Source: Chloroflexota bacterium | Lineage (GTDB): Bacteria > Chloroflexota > Anaerolineae > Fen-1058 | Reading direction: 5' to 3' | DNA: 5,708 nt | Assembly: GCA_016219235.1 (NCBI GenBank) | Contig: JACRBO010000020.1 | Span: 1 to 5,708, forward strand | In this document: positions 1 to 5,459 of the stretch, piece after piece | Layout: each line of letters opens with the position of its first letter | How positions within the stretch are numbered: position 1 is the first letter of the stretch | Translations under genes and position numbers: made by a program | The notes under the pieces: generated by a model | Told to the model about the DNA's origin: nothing | The model's input: only the letters and a program-made list of their open reading frames with translations | Databases searched by the model: none

Positions 1-57
1 AATGAGTGACGAGTGATGAGTGAAATCGCACCCATCACTCGTCACTCATCACTCATT
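1..57 (-). terminator. Inverted heptamer-repeat hairpin at the htpG 3' end
   Basis: Positions 1-24 and 34-57 are inverted copies of each other with 21 of 24 positions matching, separated by a 9-nt loop. Each arm is built from three 7-nt units: TGAGTGA, CGAGTGA, TGAGTGA at 3-23, and their complements at 35-55. Read on the minus strand, the htpG stop codon TGA (55-53) is the first TGA of the first unit, so the stem begins at the stop. The stem is long, moderately AT-rich and has no visible U-tract before the window ends. I infer a transcription-ending or 3'-end-protecting hairpin; termination itself is not shown. Confidence 0.55.
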
Positions 58-1894
58 TTACTTTGGCCGCCGCTTCCATCAGTTGCTGAATGCGCGGCAC
101 CATGGCCGCCGGGTTGGGCAGCAGACCTTCCAGCAGCAGCGATGATTCGAACAGCTGGTGGATGCACGCGTCGAGCAGCGCATCGTTCGCGCCCGTCTTT
201 GCCAGCGACGCCATGTCCGCAATCAACGTGTGGCCGCGATTGATCTCCATGATCTTCTTCGGCACTTCATAATCCTGGCCCAGCATGCGGCGGACGCGCT
301 GCATGTCTCGATCGGTTTCGCTGTTGGGCGAGACCAGCCGGCACGGACTGTCGGTCAGCAGTTGGGACTCGCGCACTTCCGCGATCTGGTCGCCCAGCGT
401 GGTCTTGATGCGCGCCGCCAGCTGCGCGAAGTCTTCGTTCTCGATCTTCGACTCGATCAGCTTCTCGGCTTTGGGCAATTCCAGCGCCGCATCGTCGACG
501 TTCTGCAGCTTCTTGCCCGCGAACTCCTTCAACGTCATGATCATGAAACTGTCGATCGGTTCGACCAGATACACCACTTCCAGATCGTGCTGGCGGAAGT
601 AATCGAGGTGCGGACTGCGCGCCACCGAGGTAAGGTCTTCACCAAGAATGTAATAGATCGCCGTTTGATCGGGCTTCAATCGATCGACCACTTGTTGTAA
701 GGATATCCACTCGTCTCCGCCGCGATTGGTCTTGAAGCGCAGCAGCTTCGCCAGATCGGTTTGATTGGATGGATCAGTGGCGATGCCTTCCTTGATGAAC
801 GGGCCAAATTCCTTCCAGAACTCGGCGTACTTGGCCGCATCTTTTTCACCCAGATCGGCCAACTCGGTGGCAATCTTGTGCGTGAGCGTTGACTTGAGTT
901 TGGCCGCCGCCCGATTGTTCTGAATCGCTTCGCGGCTGACGTTCAACGGCAAGTCTTCAGAGTCGACCACGCCCTGAATGAAGCGGAAGTACTGCGGCAG
1001 CAAATCCTTGAAGTATTCGCTGATGAGAATCTTGCGCGAATACAGCTTCAGGCCATCGTCTTTGCGCAGGCTGAAGATGCCGCGGTCGCGTTTGGCAGGC
1101 ACGTACAAAATCGCGTGGACGTCCACCGGTACATCGGCCACCATGTGCACATGCGTCAGCGGCGCGTCGAAATCCAGCGTCAGGTGCTTGTAGAACTCGT
1201 CGTACTGCTCGGCAGTCACTTCGCGCGCGGACTGCCGCCAGATGGCCGTCTGCCGATTGGCGACCTTGTCTTTCACATAGATCGGGAACGACACAAAGTC
1301 ACTGTGCTTCTTGATAATCTGCTCGAGTTTCCAGTCCTCGGCGTATTCGGCGGCGTCTTCCTTTAACTTTACCGTGATTACCGTGCCCCGATCGGCCTTC
1401 TCCACGTCCGCGAGCGTGTAAGTGTTGTCGCCCTTCGACGTCCATTGCACGGCCTGTGCGTCCGGCCGGTATGAGCGTGAGGTCACGGTGACTTCATCGG
1501 CCACCATATACACCGAATAAAAGCCCACGCCGAACTGGCCGATCACGTCGGCGGGTTTCTTCTCGGCTTGCAGGCGCTTCATAAATTCCGCCGCGCCCGA
1601 ATGCGCGATCGTGCCCAGGTTCTCCACCATCTCGTCGCGCGTCAGGCCAATGCCCGTGTCGCGCACCGAAATCGTCTTCGCGTCCTTGTCGCACTCGACT
1701 GTGATCTTCAACTCCGCGTCGGGATCCAGCACGTCGCGGTTGGTCAGCAGCTCGAACTGCAAGCGGCTTAGCGCGTCAGATGAATTGGAGATCAACTCGC
1801 GCAAAAAGATGTCGCGCTCGGTGTACAGCGAGTGGACGAGGATATTCAGCAGTTGTTGAATTTCGGCCTTAAATTCATGGGATTCGGTGGTCAT
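53..1894 (-). CDS. htpG: Molecular chaperone HtpG (bacterial Hsp90)
   Basis: This 613-residue protein is the cytosolic ATP-dependent chaperone HtpG, acting as a dimer in late folding and stress protection together with the DnaK system. The N-terminal GHKL/Bergerat ATPase domain is complete: E33 (the catalytic base position in Hsp90) and N37 in ELISNSSDA, D79 in the DTGIG motif, GTIAHSG at 94-100, and the lid-glycine motif GQFGVGFYS at 119-127. The middle domain carries NVSRE with R321 at the position of the conserved catalytic arginine. The C-terminal dimerisation domain occupies roughly the last 110 residues. Length is normal for bacterial HtpG, and there is no eukaryotic-type charged linker or MEEVD tail. 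The start is supported by a GGAGAG Shine-Dalgarno 8 nt upstream and by the usual MxxxxHEFKAEIQQLL beginning. It lies downstream of rarA but is separated from it by 183 nt with a hairpin, so it is probably its own transcription unit. No convincing promoter or CIRCE element is visible. Confidence 0.97.
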   Translation of the reverse strand: MTTESHEFKAEIQQLLNILVHSLYTERDIFLRELISNSSDALSRLQFELLTNRDVLDPDAELKITVECDKDAKTISVRDTGIGLTRDEMVENLGTIAHSGAAEFMKRLQAEKKPADVIGQFGVGFYSVYMVADEVTVTSRSYRPDAQAVQWTSKGDNTYTLADVEKADRGTVITVKLKEDAAEYAEDWKLEQIIKKHSDFVSFPIYVKDKVANRQTAIWRQSAREVTAEQYDEFYKHLTLDFDAPLTHVHMVADVPVDVHAILYVPAKRDRGIFSLRKDDGLKLYSRKILISEYFKDLLPQYFRFIQGVVDSEDLPLNVSREAIQNNRAAAKLKSTLTHKIATELADLGEKDAAKYAEFWKEFGPFIKEGIATDPSNQTDLAKLLRFKTNRGGDEWISLQQVVDRLKPDQTAIYYILGEDLTSVARSPHLDYFRQHDLEVVYLVEPIDSFMIMTLKEFAGKKLQNVDDAALELPKAEKLIESKIENEDFAQLAARIKTTLGDQIAEVRESQLLTDSPCRLVSPNSETDRDMQRVRRMLGQDYEVPKKIMEINRGHTLIADMASLAKTGANDALLDACIHQLFESSLLLEGLLPNPAAMVPRIQQLMEAAAKVK

Positions 1895-1902
1895 GGATAA
1901 GT

Positions 1903-1908
1903 CTCTCC
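1903..1908 (-). promoter_or_regulatory. Ribosome binding site of htpG
   Basis: The minus strand reads GGAGAG followed by 8 nt and the ATG at 1894. It is the clearest Shine-Dalgarno with canonical spacing in the window and fixes the htpG start. Confidence 0.75.
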
Positions 1909-1922
1909 GTCAAATGAGTGAG

Positions 1923-1961
1923 TTGGTTGATTGGTAATCGGTTGATTGGTCAATCGGTCAA
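1923..1961. repeat. Short tandem array, consensus TYGGTYRA
   Basis: Five adjacent units on the plus strand: TTGGTTGA, TTGGTAA, TCGGTTGA, TTGGTCAA, TCGGTCAA. Four are 8 nt and one is 7 nt. The array lies 29 nt upstream of the htpG start codon and is preceded by one exact TGAGTGA unit (1915-1921), the same heptamer that forms the htpG terminal hairpin. No coding potential or clear promoter is seen in it. Its role is unknown. Confidence 0.7.
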
Positions 1962-1991
1962 GATGGTAGCAGAAGAGTGTTAGAACAACGT

Positions 1992-2080
1992 AAGCAGAAA
2001 GCGGATGCACGATGCAGGAAGCAGGATGCATCTTGTGTCGCATCGTGCCTCATGCCTCTTGCATCCTGCATCTTGCTTCA
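1992..2080 (-). terminator. GATGC-type heptamer hairpin at the rarA 3' end
   Basis: Two arms of degenerate 7-nt units (variants of AGGATGC) face each other. The best pairing is 2011-2030 with 2060-2079, where 17 of 20 positions match, including a perfect 10-bp core GCAGGATGCA / TGCATCCTGC; the intervening loop is 29 nt. Weaker unit-by-unit pairing extends across the whole of 1992-2080 in another register. On the minus strand the rarA TGA stop (2080-2078) is the start of the first unit. I infer a 3'-end hairpin for rarA. No U-tract follows, so it is not a textbook intrinsic terminator. Confidence 0.5.
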
Positions 2081-3502
2081 CTTTAGTTTCTTCTTCAAAC
2101 TGATAATCTCCTGTTCCGTCACCTGCGGCCCGGCGTGCGGCTCGATGGCGAGGGCCTGCTCGACGGCCCTGCGCCAGCGTGTCAGGCGTTCATCGACCTG
2201 CGCCTCATAGCCTTGCGCGCTCGGTTCGTAGAAGCGCATGCCCTTGATGGCCTCCGGCAAATAATTCTGCGGCACGTGATGGCCGTCAAACTCGTGCGGA
2301 TATTGATAGCCCGCCCCATGCCCCAACGCTTTGGCATCGCGATTGGCGTCCTGCAAATGAATGGGCACTTCCACTTTGCCTTCGGCTTCCACTTGCTTGA
2401 GCGCCCGGAAGTACGCGCCCGCCGAGTTACTCTTGGGCGCAGTCGCCAGATAGATCGTCGCTTCCACGATCGGATATACGCCTTCCGGCAGGCCCATCCA
2501 CTGAAAGGCTTGCGCGGCCGCGTTCGCCATCACCAACCCCATCGGGTCCGCCATGCCGATGTCTTCACCCGCGAGGATCAGCAATCGTCGCAAGATGAAG
2601 CGCGGCTCTTCGCCCGCGTACAACATCTTCGCCAGCCAGTACAACGCCGCATCGGGATCGGAGCCGCGCACGGATTTGATGAAGGCGCTGATCGTGTCGT
2701 AGTGGGCGTCGCCGTCTTTGTCGTACAAAATCGCGCGCCGTTGAATCGATTCCTGCGCCACTTGCAGCGTCAGATGAATCTTGTTGTCTTCGTTCAGCGG
2801 CGTCGATTCGACGGCCAGTTCCAGCGCGTTCAGCGCATTGCGCGCATCGCCGCCGGCCACCCGAATGAGATGATCGAGCGCGTCGTCATCCACATCGATG
2901 ATCAGGCCGCCGTAACCGCGCTCGATGTCCGTGAGGGCGCGATTGAGCAAATCGCGCACGTTGTCGTCGTTGAGCGGTTTCAGTTGAAACACGCGCGAGC
3001 GGCTGACGAGCGGGCCGATGACCTCAAAATACGGGTTCTCCGTGGTCGCGCCGATGAGGATGAGCGTGCCGTTTTCGACGTGCGGCAGCAGCGCATCCTG
3101 CTGCGCCTTGTTGAAGCGGTGAATCTCGTCGATGAGCAAAATGGTGCGCTGGCGATACAACTTCAAGCGCTCTTGCGCCTCGGCGGTGATGCGGCGGATG
3201 TCGGCCACGCCCGACATCACGGCGTTGATCTGCTCGAAGTGGCTGCGCGTGGTGTGCGCGATGATCATCGCCAGCGTAGTCTTGCCGGTGCCGGGCGGCC
3301 CCCACAACAGGATCGACGAGAAGAGCTTATCGGCCTCGATCGCGCGGCGGAGCAATCGGCCGGGGCCGATGATGTCGTCCTGCCCGACGTATTCATCGAA
3401 CGAGCGCGCGCGCATCCGCGCGGCCAGGGGCTGGCTGCGCTGGATCATATCGTGAGCGGCGACGTCGAACAGATCGGGAGCAGTGGTTGAGGCGCGTTTC
3501 AT
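2078..3502 (-). CDS. rarA: Replication-associated recombination protein A (RarA/MgsA, AAA+ ATPase)
   Basis: This 474-residue protein belongs to the RarA/MgsA/WRNIP1 family of clamp-loader-like AAA+ ATPases, which act on stalled replication forks and single-stranded gaps and interact with SSB. The order is canonical: a DLFD segment at 10-13 and PLAARMR just after it, Walker A GPPGTGKT at 68-75, Walker B ILLIDE at 121-126 followed by HRF, sensor 1 GATTENP at 151-157, arginine-finger region SRSR at 167-170, sensor 2 GGDARN at 217-222, then the MgsA C-terminal tetramerisation region from about 265 to 440. A tail of about 30 residues ends in a lysine-rich KKKLK. The start is chosen because the conserved DLFD lies upstream of the only other plausible start, M19. 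There is no recognisable Shine-Dalgarno before the ATG (the upstream bases are ACTCCCCC), and the gene begins 19 nt after higA, so coupling to or co-transcription with higBA is likely but not proven. Confidence 0.95.
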   Translation of the reverse strand: MKRASTTAPDLFDVAAHDMIQRSQPLAARMRARSFDEYVGQDDIIGPGRLLRRAIEADKLFSSILLWGPPGTGKTTLAMIIAHTTRSHFEQINAVMSGVADIRRITAEAQERLKLYRQRTILLIDEIHRFNKAQQDALLPHVENGTLILIGATTENPYFEVIGPLVSRSRVFQLKPLNDDNVRDLLNRALTDIERGYGGLIIDVDDDALDHLIRVAGGDARNALNALELAVESTPLNEDNKIHLTLQVAQESIQRRAILYDKDGDAHYDTISAFIKSVRGSDPDAALYWLAKMLYAGEEPRFILRRLLILAGEDIGMADPMGLVMANAAAQAFQWMGLPEGVYPIVEATIYLATAPKSNSAGAYFRALKQVEAEGKVEVPIHLQDANRDAKALGHGAGYQYPHEFDGHHVPQNYLPEAIKGMRFYEPSAQGYEAQVDERLTRWRRAVEQALAIEPHAGPQVTEQEIISLKKKLK

Positions 3503-3521
3503 GGGGGAGTAGTTGTTACAC

Positions 3522-3827
3522 CTAAGCCGCTACGGCGTGAGTCTTGACTTCGCGGTTTAACCGGCTGGCCAGCGCATCGGCCGCAATATCCAGATCGTAA
3601 TCCATCTGGAGACCCAGCCAGAATTGCGGCGACATCTGAAAATAGCGGCCGAGCCGCAGCGCGGTATTGGCGGTAACACTCCGCTTCCCCAGGACGATCT
3701 CATTGATGCGGCGAGGCGGGACGCCAATGTCCAGCGCCAGACGATTCTGGCTCAGGTTCATCGGCTTGAGAAACTCTTCGAGTAACACTTCGCCGGGGTG
3801 AACCGGCTTCAGGTCTTTCTTCGCCAT
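3522..3827 (-). CDS. higA: HigA-family antitoxin (HTH/XRE type)
   Basis: This 101-residue protein is the antitoxin partner of HigB: it neutralises the toxin and represses the operon by binding DNA. It opens with HPGEVLLEEFLKPM (10-23), the characteristic HigA beginning, followed by a helix-turn-helix at about residues 26-45 (SQNRLALDIGVPPRRINEIV), then GKRSVTANTALRLGRYF and SPQFWLGLQ, all standard for the VapI/HigA addiction-module antidote family. It follows higB by 8 nt, the inverted toxin-first order typical of higBA, and has a strong purine-rich ribosome site. It ends TAG, with none of the heptamer arrays that follow other genes here, and rarA starts 19 nt later. Function is assigned by family; pairing with the adjacent toxin is very likely. 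Confidence 0.95.
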   Translation of the reverse strand: MAKKDLKPVHPGEVLLEEFLKPMNLSQNRLALDIGVPPRRINEIVLGKRSVTANTALRLGRYFQMSPQFWLGLQMDYDLDIAADALASRLNREVKTHAVAA

Positions 3828-3830
3828 GCC

Positions 3831-3835
3831 CCTCC
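3831..3835 (-). promoter_or_regulatory. Strong ribosome binding site of higA
   Basis: The 8 nt between the higB TAG and the higA ATG read GGAGGGGC on the minus strand, a full GGAGG core 3 nt from the start codon. The contrast with the toxin, which has no room for a leader if the predicted promoter is right, would favour antitoxin translation over toxin translation. This is an inference from the sequence. Confidence 0.65.
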
Positions 3836-4117
3836 CTAATGGTAATCCACAATTTCCACGTTCCGGGCATCGCCGGCTTCCCAGTCAAAGCAAATGCGCC
3901 ATCGATCATTGATGCGAATGCTATATTGACCGGCCCGGTTGCCCGACAGTTTCTCCAGGCGGTTGGCGGGCGGCACCCGCAAATCCTGCAAGGTCACGGC
4001 ACGATTGAGCATTCGTAATTTGCGCAGCGCGACCTGTTGAATAGCAGCGGGAAGTTTCGGCGATCGTTCGCGGTTGAAGATCTTTTCAGTTTCGCCGGAT
4101 CTGAACGATCGGATCAT
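3836..4117 (-). CDS. higB: HigB-family mRNA interferase toxin (RelE superfamily)
   Basis: This 93-residue protein is a HigB toxin, a ribosome-dependent mRNA endonuclease of the RelE/ParE superfamily. It starts MIRSF, matching the usual HigB opening MIxSF, has an alpha-helical first half with RKLRMLNRA near 32-40, then LEKLSGNRAGQYSIRIND (54-71) and WRICF (73-77), the core strands of the RelE fold, and ends exactly in DYH (91-93). In Proteus HigB the C-terminal Asp-Tyr-His residues are part of the active site, so the toxin looks intact. The start is fixed by the conserved opening. A near-consensus promoter lies immediately upstream, with the predicted transcription start at the start codon. 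No Shine-Dalgarno precedes it. Confidence 0.95.
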   Translation of the reverse strand: MIRSFRSGETEKIFNRERSPKLPAAIQQVALRKLRMLNRAVTLQDLRVPPANRLEKLSGNRAGQYSIRINDRWRICFDWEAGDARNVEIVDYH

Positions 4118-4123
4118 GTGGAG

Positions 4124-4152
4124 ATTGTATAACGCGCGGCGTTAAACGTCAA
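4124..4152 (-). promoter_or_regulatory. Sigma-70-type promoter of higBA
   Basis: The minus strand shows -35 TTGACG (4152-4147), a 17-nt spacer, and -10 TACAAT (4129-4124), each hexamer matching consensus at 5 of 6 positions. Six bases separate the -10 box from the A of the higB ATG at 4117, so the expected transcription start coincides with the start codon and the toxin mRNA would be leaderless. It is the best promoter in the window. Confidence 0.7.
4130..4144. promoter_or_regulatory. Candidate HigA operator (15-bp dyad)
   Basis: TAACGC-GCG-GCGTTA is a perfect 6-bp inverted repeat with a 3-bp centre, lying wholly within the spacer between the -35 and -10 boxes of the higB promoter. A repressor bound here would block RNA polymerase, and HigA antitoxins generally autoregulate from palindromes in their own promoters. 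Assignment to HigA is inferred from position and symmetry. Confidence 0.5.
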
Positions 4153-4378
4153 CCCGGTAGTGTAGTGTGCGGCATGTCATAGCGATGAGCAGTTGAGCGC
4201 GTATCCGCTTCTGTCCGTGTGTCCGTTTTGCCGAAGGCGTTCGTTGACGGCTCGCATCCGCGTTGCACACCTGTTGGGTGCGCCGCAATGGAAACAAGTA
4301 TCACCTTGGCCGATTCTGTTTGCAGAAGAGTCTTGCCGCCAACTGCACGTGATGTATTGACCGACGATCTGAAGTCTC

Positions 4379-5386
4379 TCACTTAACGGGCATTGGGATT
4401 CCGTATTTCTGGAGTTGATCTTCCAAACTCCAATCATTCGGCCTTTTGTCGGGCTTAAACCACAGCAACCCGTTTTCGATCCAATCAGACAAGTATTCTT
4501 GAAAGGACCGGGCACTTGATACCGTTCCTGGCTCATCATCGTTTCCGTATTCAAAGCCACAACAAGAACAGACATCATAGGAAGGCTGACCATAGTGAGC
4601 ATAGTATGGCGGTTTCAGAGAGTACTTGTAAGGAGGAAATCCAATGTTGGCGTAGGGTGGGCGGTCTAGTTGGTCGTATCCACAAACTGGACAGACGTAG
4701 TAATGTATTTCGCGGCCATCAACGAGGTTGGCCAATGGCCGGTGGTGGGCCACAGACTGCGACACAGTTGAACGCACCGTATCCATTGCCTGATTGAACC
4801 GGATCAACTTCCACGTGTCGTACTTTGGCTGATAGATGATTTCAACGATGCCGGCAAAATCGATACGGAAGTCCCAGCGTTGATGCACCGGCAGGCGCAG
4901 AATAGTGCACATCAACAGGCGGATCAATCCGTCGTGGGCGACCGCGACGATCGTCTGATCCGGGTGCTGCTGCCGCTTGTCATCCAAGAACGCACTGATG
5001 CGCTGCCGGACTTCTTCGCCGGTCTCGCCTTCGGGAAAGCGAAAGTCGCTCTTGCGTTCGAGGTAGGCTTGCCAGACATCGGGATACGTCTGCTGAATAA
5101 CTTCATCCGTCAGGCCATCGAATACGCCGTTATCCATTTCGTTCAGGCGCGGATCGATCACCGGTTCAAGCTGCAAACGCCGCGCCGTCGGCTCGATGGT
5201 CTGCCGTGTCCACTGATACTCGCTGATGTAGATCGCCGCGATCGGCTTGTCCGCGAAGTAAGTCACCAGCCGCTCAGCGGTTTGCAGGCCGATCGGGCTG
5301 AGCGGCTCATCCTGATGCCGCAAACGTGGATTGAAATAGCCGCCGAAGTCTTTCGCGGCGTGTCGCAGAAAATAGATCGTCGTCAT
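4379..5386 (-). CDS. Histidine phosphatase fused to a C-terminal cysteine-rich (CPxCG...CCGFE) domain
   Basis: This 335-residue protein has two unrelated parts. Residues 1 to about 198 form a histidine-phosphatase (phosphoglycerate-mutase-like) domain: the phosphohistidine motif LRHA with R8-H9, R61, E83 and the second catalytic histidine in AHDG (H151) are all present, so it should be active; its substrate cannot be told. After a linker of about 30 residues, residues 228-335 form a small cysteine-rich domain with CPVCG (C232, C235) and CSCCGFEYG (C273, C275, C276), probably metal-binding, followed by WIENGLLWF and a P-N-D-W-S-L-E-D-Q-L stretch. That layout is known to me from free-standing uncharacterised bacterial proteins of about 100-120 residues. 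No signal peptide or membrane segment is seen. Hand-counted GC is about 59% in the phosphatase part (4981-5280) and 47% in the cysteine-rich part (4381-4680). The start has only a weak AAGG ribosome site, but the first residues MTTIYFLRHA are exactly where the family begins. Confidence 0.88.
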   Translation of the reverse strand: MTTIYFLRHAAKDFGGYFNPRLRHQDEPLSPIGLQTAERLVTYFADKPIAAIYISEYQWTRQTIEPTARRLQLEPVIDPRLNEMDNGVFDGLTDEVIQQTYPDVWQAYLERKSDFRFPEGETGEEVRQRISAFLDDKRQQHPDQTIVAVAHDGLIRLLMCTILRLPVHQRWDFRIDFAGIVEIIYQPKYDTWKLIRFNQAMDTVRSTVSQSVAHHRPLANLVDGREIHYYVCPVCGYDQLDRPPYANIGFPPYKYSLKPPYYAHYGQPSYDVCSCCGFEYGNDDEPGTVSSARSFQEYLSDWIENGLLWFKPDKRPNDWSLEDQLQKYGIPMPVK

Positions 5387-5417
5387 CGCTGACTCGCCTT
5401 ATCGCTGATTCGCTGAT
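5386..5417. repeat. TCGCTGAY octamer repeats at the phosphatase start
   Basis: Three copies of TCGCTGAY lie on the plus strand at 5386-5393, 5402-5409 and 5410-5417; the last two are adjacent and identical. The first overlaps the A of the phosphatase start codon on the other strand. They are degenerate short repeats of unknown role sitting in the 67-nt gap between the peptidase and phosphatase genes. Confidence 0.6.
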
Positions 5418-5425
5418 TGCGTATC

Positions 5426-5459
5426 TCACTCATCACTCGTCACTCGTCACTCGTCATTC
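5426..5459 (-). repeat. GAGTGA-type heptamer array at the peptidase stop
   Basis: Four exact head-to-tail 7-nt units on the plus strand, TCACTCA then three TCACTCG (5426-5453), are followed by a divergent unit TCATTCC whose TCA is the complement of the TGA stop of the peptidase gene. The units are the same family as those in the hairpin at 1-57, over 5 kb away. Unlike that site, only one arm is present here, so no hairpin forms. Confidence 0.8.

Larger units (their letters stand above)
4118..4378 (-). other. Gene-free spacer with attC-like features
   Basis: I see no credible gene in these 261 bases. On the minus strand, in order, they contain a short hairpin GCGCACC-CAACA-GGTGTGC (4283-4265, 7-bp arms with one G-T pairing), a GC-rich stretch containing GAGCCGTCAACG and TTCGGCAAAACG, a direct repeat of ACGGAC (4226-4221 and 4218-4213), and the higB promoter. 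ACCCAAC at 4279-4273 matches the integron R'' pattern RYYYAAC, and GTTATAC at 4132-4126, just before higB, resembles the R' pattern GTTRRRY with one mismatch. Extended pairing between the two ends is poor, so if this is an attC site it is decayed. The resemblance was judged by eye only. Confidence 0.25.

Noticed and set aside
158..700. A 180-codon plus-strand frame opposite htpG
   Set aside because: It lies fully within conserved htpG sequence, has no ribosome site or family features, and is explained by codon bias of the opposite strand.
1975..1983. GAGTGTTAG, resembling a CIRCE half-site (GAGTGCTAA) upstream of htpG
   Set aside because: The partner half TTAGCACTC is absent at the required 9-nt spacing, and two of nine bases differ, so HrcA control is not supported.
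1909..1991. A sigma-70 promoter for htpG starting from TTGACC in the TYGGTYRA array
   Set aside because: The only spacing-compatible -10 candidates are poor, and the TTGAC-like strings arise from the repeat units themselves.
2135..3490. A long open frame (451 codons) on the plus strand opposite rarA
   Set aside because: It is rich in Arg, Ala, His and Val without recognisable motifs and mirrors the codon pattern of the well-conserved rarA on the other strand, so it is an antisense shadow in GC-rich DNA.
4177..4602. A minus-strand frame of 141 codons with a C-x2-C pair, extending into the spacer
   Set aside because: It overlaps the 3' half of the fusion gene in another frame; the CFHCGAPNRC stretch lies in the attC-like spacer and the rest has no protein-like pattern.
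5386..5459. Tandem repeats considered as a CRISPR array
   Set aside because: Units are only 7-8 nt and directly adjacent with no unique spacers; no cas genes are present.
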